From the NCBI GenBank assembly GCA_963923455.1, contig CAWULT010000043.1, forward strand, positions 1 to 32,499: a stretch of DNA of 32,499 bases. The letters run 5' to 3'. Numbering within the stretch: position 1 is the stretch's first letter; every line of letters begins with the position of its first letter. This stretch comes from CAWULT01 sp963923455. Its GTDB lineage: Bacteria; Acidobacteriota; Vicinamibacteria; Vicinamibacterales; UBA2999. The position numbers and the translations under genes were made by a program. The notes under the pieces are model-generated. The model searched no databases and was not told the origin of the DNA. It saw nothing but the letters and a program-made list of their open reading frames with translations. Of this stretch, positions 15,682 through 24,211 are shown in pieces.

Positions 15682-15793
15682 CGCTGGGGCCACCATCGAT
15701 CCGGCTGGCGGGCCGTCGTCGGAGCTGGCCCGGCCGGCCGGAGGCGCCCGCGACTATCACGATCGCGGTATCGACGCCGTCGCGGTGTCGGTC

Positions 15794-15809
15794 TACAGTA
15801 GCCCGCATG
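15794..15809 (+). promoter_or_regulatory. -10 element 7 nt before the ATG: probable leaderless promoter
   Basis: TACAGT (15794-15799) with a weak TCGACG -35 (15771-15776, spacing 17). The ATG at 15807 is 7 nt past the -10, so the mRNA would start at or next to the start codon. No Shine-Dalgarno sequence precedes the ATG. Confidence 0.5.
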
Positions 15810-17804
15810 TCGACGACAGGTCTTCTCGGGCGGCTCGGGGTGGTGGGTGTGCTCGTCGGGTGCGCGGTGGTTCTCGGGGCGCGGCCCGCCGCCGCGCAGG
15901 CGGTCGAGGCCGGCCGGCAGGTCTACGCCAGCCGCTGCGGCGCGTGCCACGGCACCGAGGGCGGTGGCGGCGAGTTCGGGCCGTCGATCGTGGCGCGCAT
16001 CCCGTTGCGCAGCGACCAGGAACTCGAGGGGGTGGTTCGCGACGGCGTGCCGGGCGCGGGCATGCCCGCGTTCGCCACGCTGTCGCGTGCCGAGACGGGC
16101 GACCTGGTGGCGTTCCTCCGGACGTTGCGGCCCCGCAGCAACGCCGGGCCGCGGCGGACGAGGGTGACGCTCGCGGACGGCCGGGCGCTCGACGGCGTCG
16201 TGCTCAACGAGAGCCCTGGCGAACTCCAGCTGCTCGGCGACGACCGGGCGCTGCATCTGCTCCGCGAGACCGCCGCCGGCCGCCACCGCGCCGTGACGTC
16301 GCAGTCGGACTGGGCCAGCTACAACGGCGACACGAGCGGCCACCGCTACAGTACCGCGGCGCAGATCACCACGGCCAACGTGTCGCGCCTCGCGCCCAAG
16401 TGGGTGTTCACGCTGCCGGGCACCGCGCAGCTCCAGGTGACGCCGGTCGTCGTGGGAGGCGTGATGTACGTGACGGCCGCCAACGAGCTGTACGCGCTCG
16501 ACGCCGGCAGCGGGCGGCAGATCTGGAGCTATCGTCGGCCGCGCACGCGCGGCCTGGCCGGTGTGGCGGCGCGCGGCGTCAACCGTGGGGTGGCCGTCAG
16601 CGGGGACCGGGTCTTCATGGCGACCGATCACGCCCACCTGATCGCGCTGAACCGGCAGACGGGGGCGCTCCTGTGGGACACGGAGATGGCCGACTGGCAC
16701 CAGAACTACAACGGGACCGGGGCCCCGATGGTGGTCGGCAACCTGGTGATCTCGGGTATCGCCGGGGGCGACGAGGGCGTGCGCGGATTCGTCGCCGCCT
16801 ACGACCAGGCGACCGGCAAGGAGGCGTGGCGCTTCTGGGCGGTGCCCGCGCGTGGCGAGCCGGGCTCGGAGACGTGGAAGGGCAGCGCCATCGATCATCC
16901 CGGCGCGGCCACCTGGATGACCGGCAGCTACGACCCCGCCCTCGACACGCTCTACTGGGCGATCGGCAACCCCGGCCCGGACATGATCGGCGACGAACGG
17001 CAGGGCGACAACCTCTACTCCGATTCGGTCGTGGCCCTCGACGCGAAGACGGGCCGGCTGAAGTGGCACTTCCAGTTCACGCCGCACGACGTGCACGACT
17101 ACGACGCGCAACAGCCGCTGGTGCTGCTCGATGCGACGTGGCAGGGGCGGCCGCGGAAGCTCCTGGTGCAGGCCAACCGCAACGGCTACTTCTACGTGCT
17201 GGACCGGACCACCGGCCAGTACCTGCTGGGCAAGCAGTACGTGAAGCAGGTGACGTGGGCATCGGGCCTGACGCCCGAGGGACGTCCCGTGGTCGTGCCG
17301 AACATGGAGCCGACGCGTGAGGGGCGCCGCGTCTGTCCGTCGCTCGAGGGGGCGTCGAACTGGTACTCGGCGTCGTTCAACCCGGGCACGCGCCTGCTCT
17401 ACGTGCAGACCAACGACAAGTGCGGCATCTTCACCCGCGTGGACCAGCCGTGGGAGCCGGGCAAGAGCTTCATGGGGGGCACCTTCGGCGCCGCGCCCGA
17501 GCCCGCGCAGCGCGTGCTGCGGGCCATCGACGTGCAGACCGGGGCGGTGACCTGGGAACTGCCGCAGTCCGGGGCGGTCGATTCGTGGGGAGGCGTCCTC
17601 AGCACGGCGGGCGGCGTCGTGTTCTTCTGCGACGACAGCGGTGCCTTTGCGGCCGCCGACGCCCGCACGGGCAAGGCGCTGTGGCGCTTCCAGACCAGCC
17701 AGGTCTGGAAGTCGTCGCCGATGACCTACGTGTTCGACCGGCAGCAGTTCGTCGCCGTGGCGTCGGGCCCCAACATCCTCGCGTTCGGCCTGCCGACGCC
17801 GTAG
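15807..17804 (+). CDS. Periplasmic PQQ-dependent dehydrogenase with N-terminal cytochrome c domain
   Basis: 665 aa. Residues 1-31 are a signal peptide (VLVGCAVVLGARPAAA). A small cytochrome c domain follows: CGACH at 44-48 binds haem c and MPAFATLS supplies the distal methionine. Residues about 165-665 form the eight-bladed quinoprotein propeller (DWASYNGDTSGHRYS, VVALDAKTGRLKWHF, TPHDVHDYDAQQPLVLLD, repeated tryptophan-docking blades). It should oxidise an alcohol or similar substrate and pass electrons from PQQ through its own haem to the respiratory chain. Known quinohaemoprotein alcohol dehydrogenases carry the cytochrome at the C-terminus; here it is N-terminal. Two residues past the presumed active-site Asp (ALDAKTG) is Lys, not the Asp found in lanthanide XoxF enzymes, hinting at a calcium-type site. 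No pqq biosynthesis genes are in the window. Confidence 0.87.
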   Translation: MSTTGLLGRLGVVGVLVGCAVVLGARPAAAQAVEAGRQVYASRCGACHGTEGGGGEFGPSIVARIPLRSDQELEGVVRDGVPGAGMPAFATLSRAETGDLVAFLRTLRPRSNAGPRRTRVTLADGRALDGVVLNESPGELQLLGDDRALHLLRETAAGRHRAVTSQSDWASYNGDTSGHRYSTAAQITTANVSRLAPKWVFTLPGTAQLQVTPVVVGGVMYVTAANELYALDAGSGRQIWSYRRPRTRGLAGVAARGVNRGVAVSGDRVFMATDHAHLIALNRQTGALLWDTEMADWHQNYNGTGAPMVVGNLVISGIAGGDEGVRGFVAAYDQATGKEAWRFWAVPARGEPGSETWKGSAIDHPGAATWMTGSYDPALDTLYWAIGNPGPDMIGDERQGDNLYSDSVVALDAKTGRLKWHFQFTPHDVHDYDAQQPLVLLDATWQGRPRKLLVQANRNGYFYVLDRTTGQYLLGKQYVKQVTWASGLTPEGRPVVVPNMEPTREGRRVCPSLEGASNWYSASFNPGTRLLYVQTNDKCGIFTRVDQPWEPGKSFMGGTFGAAPEPAQRVLRAIDVQTGAVTWELPQSGAVDSWGGVLSTAGGVVFFCDDSGAFAAADARTGKALWRFQTSQVWKSSPMTYVFDRQQFVAVASGPNILAFGLPTP

Positions 17805-17807
17805 CCC

Positions 17808-17821
17808 GGCGGGCGCCCGCC
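17808..17821. terminator. Perfect GC palindrome after the PQQ dehydrogenase gene
   Basis: GGCGGGCGCCCGCC is a perfect 14-bp palindrome 4 nt past the stop. It could form a 3'-end hairpin, but with no T-tract and little loop the call is weak. Confidence 0.3.
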
Positions 17822-17930
17822 CGCCATCTACCTCCTGTGGTGTATGTCATTTGCGCCACGACGTGTCTACGCTTGTCGGTCGGTGGAGGCGCCCCGCCGG
17901 GGGTACGAACTCAGACATCACGGAGACATG

Positions 17931-18917
17931 ATGCGTGGCATGACCGTGCGGTGGTGGATACTGGCGGCGTCCCTCGTGGTGGCCGCGCCCGTGCTCGTGG
18001 CGGGCCAGTCGGCGCCCGCGCCGCCGCCGGCCGGTCCGCTCGGGCCCCAGGCGCCGTTCACGGTGGCCTGCGCGACGTCGACGCTCGAGGCCGGACCGGT
18101 CTACATGACCAAGGACGGGCCGTTCGGACCCCGGATGCAGTACATCAACGGCGGCGTCCGGAGTCTCGCCAACGACGGCGCGCACGCGGCCACCAACGCG
18201 ACGACGCAGATGCTCGTCGTGCTGCGCGACAACCCCAAGGTGCGGTTGCTGTTCACGATGGTCGAGGGCCTCTACCGCATCGTGGGGCGGCGGTCGGCCG
18301 GTATCCGCACGCTGGCCGACCTGCGCGGCAAGCGCATCGTGGTGCCGCGCACCACGTCGGCCCACTACTACCTGGTGGCGATGCTGCGGTCGGCAGGAGT
18401 GCAGGAATCGGAGGTCACGCTGGTCTCGGCCGCGGCCGATCAGATGGCGGCGTCGGTCGTCCGCGGCGACGCCGACGCGATCTCGATGTGGGAGCCCGAG
18501 TCGCAGAACGCGGTCGAGGCGCTCGGAGCCGACGCGGTGACGTTCCAGGACAACCGCGTCTACCGCGAGTTCTTCAGCGTCTACTCGACCACCGACGTGC
18601 TGGGCAACCCGACGCGGCGCGCGCAGCTCGTGGAGTTCGTCCGGGCGCTGGCGACCTCCACGCGCGCGCTGCAGAAGGAGCCGGCACGGTACTTCCCGCT
18701 GCTGTCGCGCGTCACCAGCCACCCTGTGGCGCAGATCGCCCGCAGCTGGGAGCACCACGCGTTTCCGTTCGCCGTGCCCGCGGACCTGCTCGACATCCTC
18801 ACCGAAGAAGAGAAGTGGGTGGCGGGCGTGCAGCAGCGGTCGCCGCGCACCCGGGCCGAGCTGGCCGGGTTCATCGACACGTCGGTGCTGACCGAGGCGC
18901 TGGGCGCGCGCCGCTGA
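17931..18917 (+). CDS. Orphan periplasmic solute-binding protein (NMT1/SsuA-like)
   Basis: 328 aa from the ATG at 17931, which has GGAG 5 nt upstream; an ATG at 17928 is the alternative. Residues 1-26 are a signal peptide (MRGMTVRWWILAASLVVAAP). The rest is a two-lobed binding protein of the NMT1/SsuA/ThiY type: NDGAHAATNATTQMLVVLRDN, IRTLADLRGKRIVVPRTTSA, YLVAMLRSAGV, VVRGDADAISMWEPESQNAV. These normally deliver aliphatic sulfonates, pyrimidine precursors or taurine to an ABC importer, but no permease or ATPase gene is nearby. It lies 126 nt after the PQQ dehydrogenase. Methanol-dehydrogenase clusters carry a binding-protein-like partner (XoxJ), so a role as dehydrogenase accessory is possible. 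That role is inference; the fold call is firm. Confidence 0.78.
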   Translation: MRGMTVRWWILAASLVVAAPVLVAGQSAPAPPPAGPLGPQAPFTVACATSTLEAGPVYMTKDGPFGPRMQYINGGVRSLANDGAHAATNATTQMLVVLRDNPKVRLLFTMVEGLYRIVGRRSAGIRTLADLRGKRIVVPRTTSAHYYLVAMLRSAGVQESEVTLVSAAADQMAASVVRGDADAISMWEPESQNAVEALGADAVTFQDNRVYREFFSVYSTTDVLGNPTRRAQLVEFVRALATSTRALQKEPARYFPLLSRVTSHPVAQIARSWEHHAFPFAVPADLLDILTEEEKWVAGVQQRSPRTRAELAGFIDTSVLTEALGARR

Positions 18918-18947
18918 CGGCAGGGATTGAGGGGAGCAGAGACGTCG

Positions 18948-19958
18948 ATGCGTCGACAGGGCTGGGCATTCGTCATCGGGGCCGCGGTGCTCGCGGCCGC
19001 GCCGCTGGCGGGGCAGGCGGGGCGTCCCACGGGCGCGGCGTGGGCGGCGCCCCGCACCGTCGAGGGCCGGCCGGACCTGCAGGGGGTCTGGGGCAACAAC
19101 ACGATGACGCCCCTCGAGCGCCCCAGGCAGTGGGCCGGCCGGGCGACGATTTCCGACGCGGAGCTCGCGGACCTGCAGGTGAAGGTCAAGGCGCTGCTCG
19201 ACGGTGGCGACGCCTTCTTCTTCGACGAGCTGATCACCGCCGCGCTCGAGGGCAGGTCGAAGTTCACGTCCGCCGACACGCAGACCGGCAATTACGATCA
19301 GTCGTGGCTGTCGGAGCGGGTGTTCGACAATCGGACGTCGCTCGTGATCGATCCGCCGGACGGGCGCATTCCGCCCGCGGCGCCGGGATACGCCGAGCGG
19401 GCCAGGGCCCGCCTGGCCGCGCTGCGGGACCGTGGCCCCGCGGACCGCGTGCAGGACCTCTCCGGGAGCACCCGGTGCATCGCGGCGAGCACGCCCAACC
19501 TGATGGCGGGGTACCAGAGCTACTTCGAGCTGACCCAAGGGCCGGGCGTCGTGGCGCTGCGCACCGAGATGATGCACGACGCACGCATCATCCCCGTGGA
19601 CGGCAGTCCGCACATCGGCAAGGCCATCACGCAGTACCACGGCGACTCGCGCGGGCGCTGGGAGGGCGACACCCTCGTCGTCGACACGACGAACTTCTCG
19701 CCGAACGCGAACTTCCGCGGCTCGACCGACGGCCTGCATCTCACCGAGAGGTTCCGGCGCGTCTCGGATGACACGCTCGAGTACAGCGTCACCATCGACG
19801 ACCCCACCGTGTGGACGCGGCCGTGGACCGCGATGATGCCCCTCAAGCGCAAGGCTGGCGAGTTGATGTTCGAGTACGCCTGCCACGAAGGCAACTACGG
19901 GCTGGCGGCGATCCTGCGCGGCGCACGCGCGGACGAACGCGCCGCGGCCGGCCGCTGA
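18948..19958 (+). CDS. Exported protein of the acidobacterial 'GRPDLQGVW' family, function unknown
   Basis: 336 aa. The ATG at 18948 follows GGGGAG (11 nt gap). Residues 1-23 are a signal peptide (MRRQGWAFVIGAAVLAAAPL). Marked features are RTVEGRPDLQGVWGNN (37-52), EMMHDARIIPVDGSPHI, YHGDSRGRWEGDTLVVDTTN, and LHLTERFRRVSDDTLEYSVT followed by DDPTVWTRPWT. These form a beta-rich family common in Acidobacteriota genomes that I recognise by pattern but cannot assign a biochemical role. A relative with the same blocks is at 29924-30733. It sits 30 nt after the solute-binding protein gene and so probably shares its transcript. Location is periplasmic or extracellular. Confidence 0.7.
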   Translation: MRRQGWAFVIGAAVLAAAPLAGQAGRPTGAAWAAPRTVEGRPDLQGVWGNNTMTPLERPRQWAGRATISDAELADLQVKVKALLDGGDAFFFDELITAALEGRSKFTSADTQTGNYDQSWLSERVFDNRTSLVIDPPDGRIPPAAPGYAERARARLAALRDRGPADRVQDLSGSTRCIAASTPNLMAGYQSYFELTQGPGVVALRTEMMHDARIIPVDGSPHIGKAITQYHGDSRGRWEGDTLVVDTTNFSPNANFRGSTDGLHLTERFRRVSDDTLEYSVTIDDPTVWTRPWTAMMPLKRKAGELMFEYACHEGNYGLAAILRGARADERAAAGR

Positions 19959-19968
19959 CGCTTGGGCG

Positions 19969-19998
19969 TTGACAGCGGGTTGCGGCGGGACCGACAAT
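19969..19998 (+). promoter_or_regulatory. Sigma-70-like promoter of the coxSLM operon
   Basis: TTGACA (19969-19974), 18-nt spacer, GACAAT (19993-19998), followed by GGCGCC (20000-20005). Start of transcription is expected near 20005, with GAGG at 20016-20019 as ribosome site for coxS. This is the best-matched promoter in the window together with 26440-26469. Confidence 0.65.
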
Positions 19999-20027
19999 CG
20001 GCGCCTTCACTTCGCGAGGCACCTCCA

Positions 20028-20498
20028 ATGGTCCAGGTTGCGATCACCGTCAACGGCCGGCTGCGCAAGGCGCAGGTCGAGCCCCGAACCCTGCTCGTCC
20101 ACTTCCTGCGGGAGCAGTTGAACCTCACGGGAACCCACATCGGGTGCGACACCACGCAGTGCGGCGCCTGCACCGTGCTCATCGACGGACGCACGGCCAA
20201 GTCGTGCACGGTGTTCGCCGTCCAGGCGGACGGCGCCGCGGTCACGACGATCGAAGGCATGGCGCGCGACGGGCAGCTCCATCCGCTGCAGGAAGGCTTC
20301 TGGGAGGAACACGGCCTGCAGTGCGGCTACTGCACCCCGGGCATGATCATGGCCGCGGCGGGCCTGCTGCAGGACAACCCGGCGCCGAACGAGCGTGAGA
20401 TCCGGGAGGGCATCGCCGGCAACTTCTGCCGCTGCACCGGCTATCAGCACATCGTCAACGCGATCAGGCACGCGGCCGACAAGGGGCAGGGGAGGTAG
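20028..20498 (+). CDS. coxS: [2Fe-2S] iron-sulfur subunit of a molybdenum hydroxylase (CoxS-like)
   Basis: 156 aa. All eight cluster ligands of the family are present: Cys40, 45, 48 and 60 (GCDTTQCGACTV, then SC) for the plant-ferredoxin-type cluster, and Cys99, 102, 134 and 136 (QCGYCTPGM, NFCRCTGY) for the second. This subunit carries electrons from the molybdenum site in CoxL to the FAD of CoxM. The ATG at 20028 is set by GAGG 8 nt upstream and the promoter at 19969. It is 2 nt ahead of coxL, whose ribosome site GGGAGG overlaps the coxS stop, so the genes are translationally coupled. Subunit identity is secure; the enzyme's substrate is not. Confidence 0.92.
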   Translation: MVQVAITVNGRLRKAQVEPRTLLVHFLREQLNLTGTHIGCDTTQCGACTVLIDGRTAKSCTVFAVQADGAAVTTIEGMARDGQLHPLQEGFWEEHGLQCGYCTPGMIMAAAGLLQDNPAPNEREIREGIAGNFCRCTGYQHIVNAIRHAADKGQGR

Positions 20499-20500
20499 CG

Positions 20501-22864
20501 ATGTCGAGTCCCGTCCTTCCGAAGCTGGTGGGGCAGCGCGTCAAGCGCCGCGAGGATCCCCGCCTGATCCAGGGCCGCGGCACCTACGTCGACGACGTCA
20601 AGATCGTCGGTCTCCAGCACCTCGCCTTCAAGCGCAGCGACGTGGCCCACGGGCGCATCCGCCGGATCGACACCAGCGCTGCCGAGGCCATGGAGGGCGT
20701 GGAGGCCGTGTTCACCGGCCGCCAGGTCGCCGAGTTCCTGAAGCCGATGCCGATCGGCACGCCGTTCCCGTCGCCCGAGCACCGCGCGGTGGCGGTCGAC
20801 GTGGTGCGCTACGCCGGTGAGCCGGTGGCGGTGGTGGTGGCGGCGGACCGCTACGTCGCGCGCGACGCGGCCGACGCCATCGTCGTCGAGTACGACCAGC
20901 TGCCGGCCGTCGTGGACCCCGACCTCGCGCTGACGGGCCGGCCCGGCCTCGTGCACGAGGGATTCGCGAACAACGTCGCGCTGGGCCCGTTCCCGAGCGG
21001 CACCGGCGTCAGCCCCGACGGAAAGTCCGTGGACGACTCGGCCGTCGACGAGGCGTTCCGCAACGCCGAGATCGTCATCTCCCAGCGGATGCACAACCAG
21101 CGGCTGATCCCGAACGCGATGGAGCCGCGCGGCGTGGTCGCGCACTTCGAGCCGGGACGGGGCACGATGACCGTGTGGTCGTCGACGCAGAACCCCCACA
21201 TCCTGCGGTCGATGCTCGCCACGGTGCTCGGCATGGGCGAGGACCAGATTCGCGCCATCGCCCCGGAGGTCGGCGGCGGCTTCGGCGCCAAGATCAACAT
21301 CTACGGCGAGGAGTACGTCACCGCGGCCGTCAGCCGGAAGCTGGGGATCCCGGTCAAGTGGATCGAGGACCGGTCCGAGGCGTTCGTGGCGACGACGCAC
21401 GGCCGCGACATCATCTGCCACATCGACGTGGCGGCCCGGCGCGACGGCAGGGTGCTGGGGATCAAGATGCGCCTCATCGCGGACATCGGCGCGTACAACA
21501 TGCTGCTGACGGCGGCCATCCCGACGCTGACGATGCTGATGGCCAACGCCACCTACGACATCCCGGCGATTCGCGCGACGCTGACCGAGGTCTTCACCAA
21601 CAAGACGCCGACCGACGCCTACCGCGGCGCCGGGCGGCCCGAGGCGACCTACTTCGTCGAGCGGGCGCTCGACATGCTGGCCCGTGAACTGAAGATGGAC
21701 GGCGCCGAGGTGCGCCGCCGCAACTTCATTCCGAAGGACAAGTTCCCGTACCAGACCCAGATGGGCGCGATCTACGACTCGGGCGACTACGAGAAGGCGC
21801 TCGACGCGGCGCTCGCGGCCTGCGACTGGGAGAACCTGAAGCGGGAACGCGACCGGCAGCGTGCCGAGGGGCGGCTCGTCGGCATCGGCCTGTCGATGTA
21901 CGTGGAGGTCTGCGGCATCGGCCCCTCGGCGTCGCTGCCGACCGGCGGGTGGGAGCACTCGCAGGTGACGATCGAGCGCGACGGCCGGATCAGCGCGACG
22001 ACCGGCGCCTCGCCGCACGGGCAGGGCAACGAGACGACGTTCGCGCAGATGCTGGCCGACCAGTTCGGCGTGCCGATCGAGCACGTGACGATCCACCACG
22101 GCGACACGGCGGTCGTGAAGCAGGGCATCGGCACCTTCGGCAGCCGCTCACAGGCCGTGGGCGGCGCGGCGCTGCACATGGCGGGCGGCAAGGTGAAGGC
22201 GAAGATGGCGAGGTTCGCGGCGGCGCTGCTCGAGGCCGCGCCCGAGGACATCGTCTTCGAGCAGGGCGCGGTGATGGTGAAGGGGGCGCCGGCGCGGGCG
22301 AAGACCTTCGCCGAGGTCGCGTCGTTCGCCTACATCCCGGTGCCGTTGCCGGAGGGGCTCGAGCCGGGCCTCAGCGAGGAGGCGTTCTTCGAGCCGAGCA
22401 ACAACACCTACCCGTTCGGCTGCCACATCTGCGTCGTCGAGGTGGATCGCGAGACGGGCGAGCCGAAGCTCCAGCGCCTGGTGGCCGTCGACGACGCCGG
22501 CAACCTGATCAACCCGCTGATCGTCGAGGGGCAGATTCACGGCGGGCTGGCGCAGGGCATCGGCCAGGCGCTGCTCGAGGAGGCGGTGTATTCGAGCGAC
22601 GGGCAGCTCGTCACCGGGTCGTACATGGACTACGCGATGCCGCGTGCGACCGACTTCCCGTGGTTCGAGATGCACACCACCGTCACGCCGACACCGGTGA
22701 ACCCGCTGGGGGCGAAAGGCGTGGGCGAGGCGGGGACGCTGGGGTCGACGCCGGCGATCGTCAACGCGGTGGTCGACGCGCTGAGCGCCTATGGCGTCAC
22801 GCACGTGGACATGGCGCTGCGGCCGGAGAAGCTGTGGCGGCTGATGCAGGGAGGCCGGGCGTGA
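20501..22864 (+). CDS. coxL: Molybdenum-binding large subunit, form II CO dehydrogenase-like (CoxL)
   Basis: 787 aa, usual length for the family. The N-terminal aldehyde oxidase/xanthine dehydrogenase hammerhead domain (KRREDPRLIQGRGTYVDD) is followed by the molybdopterin-binding domain (EVGGGFGAKINIYGEE, GASPHGQGNETTFAQ, QGIGTFGSRSQAVGG). The active-site loop is AYRGAGR (373-379), the form II signature. Form I, proven CO dehydrogenases have AYXCSFR with the copper-binding Cys, which is absent here. Catalytic Glu743 is in KGVGEAGTLG. It should hydroxylate an aldehyde, heterocycle or similar small molecule using water; CO oxidation is doubtful. Gene order S-L-M is also that of form II operons. 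The stop overlaps the coxM start (GTGA). Confidence 0.92.
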   Translation: MSSPVLPKLVGQRVKRREDPRLIQGRGTYVDDVKIVGLQHLAFKRSDVAHGRIRRIDTSAAEAMEGVEAVFTGRQVAEFLKPMPIGTPFPSPEHRAVAVDVVRYAGEPVAVVVAADRYVARDAADAIVVEYDQLPAVVDPDLALTGRPGLVHEGFANNVALGPFPSGTGVSPDGKSVDDSAVDEAFRNAEIVISQRMHNQRLIPNAMEPRGVVAHFEPGRGTMTVWSSTQNPHILRSMLATVLGMGEDQIRAIAPEVGGGFGAKINIYGEEYVTAAVSRKLGIPVKWIEDRSEAFVATTHGRDIICHIDVAARRDGRVLGIKMRLIADIGAYNMLLTAAIPTLTMLMANATYDIPAIRATLTEVFTNKTPTDAYRGAGRPEATYFVERALDMLARELKMDGAEVRRRNFIPKDKFPYQTQMGAIYDSGDYEKALDAALAACDWENLKRERDRQRAEGRLVGIGLSMYVEVCGIGPSASLPTGGWEHSQVTIERDGRISATTGASPHGQGNETTFAQMLADQFGVPIEHVTIHHGDTAVVKQGIGTFGSRSQAVGGAALHMAGGKVKAKMARFAAALLEAAPEDIVFEQGAVMVKGAPARAKTFAEVASFAYIPVPLPEGLEPGLSEEAFFEPSNNTYPFGCHICVVEVDRETGEPKLQRLVAVDDAGNLINPLIVEGQIHGGLAQGIGQALLEEAVYSSDGQLVTGSYMDYAMPRATDFPWFEMHTTVTPTPVNPLGAKGVGEAGTLGSTPAIVNAVVDALSAYGVTHVDMALRPEKLWRLMQGGRA

Positions 22865-23712
22865 TTCCTTCGAGCTTCGACTACTACCGGGCCGCGTCGC
22901 TCGACGACGCGATCGCGAAGCTGGCGGCCGGCGACGGCGCCAAGATCCTCGCCGGCGGGCACAGCCTGATTCCGCTGATGAAGCTGCGGCTCAGCGAGCC
23001 GCAGCTGCTCGTCGACGTCGCGCGCCTGCCGGAGCTGTCGGGCATCCGGCGGCAGGACGGCCTGATCGAGATCGGCGCCGGCACGGTGCACCATGCGGTG
23101 GCGTCGTCGGCGCTGGTACGCGACGCGTGTCCCATGCTCGCCGAGGTGGCCGGCGCGATCGGCGATCCGCAGGTGCGCAACCGCGGCACGCTGGGCGGCA
23201 GCCTCGCCCACGCGGACCCGGCGGCCGACTATCCGGCCGCGATGCTGGCCCTCGACGCCGAGATCGTGCTGCGCGGGCCCGGCGGCACGCGCACGGTGCG
23301 GGCACGCGACTTCTTCCTCGGCCTCTTCACGGTGGACCTGGCACCCGACGAGCTGATCGTGGCCGTGCGGTTCGCTCCCGCGCGGGCTGCGGCCTACGCC
23401 CGCCTGAGCCAGCGCGCCTCGCACTTCCCGATCGTCGGCGTCGCCGCCGTGCTGGACCTGCAGGGCGGAACGGTCCGCGGCGCCCGGGTGGGGCTCACCG
23501 GCGTGGGCACGCACGCGACGCGACTCGCGGCCGTCGAGCAGGCACTCGCCGGCAGGCCGGCCGACGCCGCGACGTTCGAGGCGGCTGCCGCCCACGCGGC
23601 CGACGGCCTCGAGGACGTCAACGCCGACATCCACGCGAGCGCCGAGTACCGGCGCGCGATGGTCGTCGTCTTCACGCGGCGGGCGCTCGCCGACGCGGCC
23701 GCGCGCGGGTAG
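22861..23712 (+). CDS. coxM: FAD-binding medium subunit of the molybdenum hydroxylase (CoxM)
   Basis: 283 aa. The GTG at 22861 overlaps the coxL stop by 4 nt. FAD motifs are AGGHSLIPLMKLRL (31-44) and RNRGTLGGSLAHADPAADYP (the TLGGS-type loop), followed by the CO-dehydrogenase flavoprotein C-terminal domain. It accepts electrons from CoxS and hands them to quinone or another acceptor. The complete S, L and M set implies a working heterotrimer. Its stop faces the coxG stop across 16 nt. Confidence 0.92.
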   Translation: MIPSSFDYYRAASLDDAIAKLAAGDGAKILAGGHSLIPLMKLRLSEPQLLVDVARLPELSGIRRQDGLIEIGAGTVHHAVASSALVRDACPMLAEVAGAIGDPQVRNRGTLGGSLAHADPAADYPAAMLALDAEIVLRGPGGTRTVRARDFFLGLFTVDLAPDELIVAVRFAPARAAAYARLSQRASHFPIVGVAAVLDLQGGTVRGARVGLTGVGTHATRLAAVEQALAGRPADAATFEAAAAHAADGLEDVNADIHASAEYRRAMVVVFTRRALADAAARG

Positions 23713-23728
23713 CACGCGGGCGGGCCGG

Positions 23729-24163
23729 CTACGACGTCTTGCCCTGCAGGCAGCTGAAGAAGCGGTCCTGCATCATCTTCGCGACGCTGCCGATCAGGCG
23801 CTGGCCGACCCGGGCGATCGGGCCGCCAGCGTCGACCTGTCCGCTGACGTCGACCACCGTGCCCCCGCCCTCGGGCCGCAGTGCGATCGTCGCGTTCCCC
23901 TTGACGAAGCCCGGCTTGCCCTGGCCCTCGACGGTCAGGCGATAGCGCTCCGGCGCGGCCTTGTCGCTGATCGTCACGATGCCGTCATAGGTGCCGGTGA
24001 TCGCGGCCAGCGTGACGGCGAGCCGCGCCCGGTACCGGTCCTCGCCGTCCGGCTCGAGCGCCTGGCAGCCGGGGATGCACGAAGCGATCGTGGCGGGGTC
24101 CATCAGCGTGGCCCAGACCCGGTCGGGTGGCGCCGTGAATGTGTAGGTGCCCGAGATCTCCAC
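23729..24163 (-). CDS. coxG: CoxG-like SRPBCC protein
   Basis: 144 aa, complete: MEISGTYTFTAPPDRVWATL starts the SRPBCC (START-like) fold, and GCQALEPDGEDRYRARL and VSGQVDAGGPIARVGQRLI are typical of the CO-dehydrogenase subunit G family. In carboxydotrophs CoxG recruits the enzyme to the membrane; other members bind small hydrophobic ligands or quinones. Last gene of the minus-strand coxD-coxE-coxG run, 48 nt after coxE. The CoxG C-terminal membrane anchor of longer homologues is missing here (the protein ends FFSCLQGKTS), so membrane tethering is uncertain. Confidence 0.87.
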   Translation of the reverse strand: MEISGTYTFTAPPDRVWATLMDPATIASCIPGCQALEPDGEDRYRARLAVTLAAITGTYDGIVTISDKAAPERYRLTVEGQGKPGFVKGNATIALRPEGGGTVVDVSGQVDAGGPIARVGQRLIGSVAKMMQDRFFSCLQGKTS

Positions 24164-24211
24164 GTCAGCTCCTCAGTCGACCTCCGATGCCGTCGCGACG
24201 TCCGAGCGCCG

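Noticed and set aside
14238..15806. Upstream in-frame extension of the PQQ dehydrogenase into kimA
   Set aside because: The extension is a shadow of kimA in another frame. The signal peptide and cytochrome motif begin properly at 15807.
20501..23712. Operon as a proven CO dehydrogenase (form I)
   Set aside because: The active-site loop is AYRGAGR, without the Cys of form I, and gene order is S-L-M. The family name was kept but not the CO-oxidising function.
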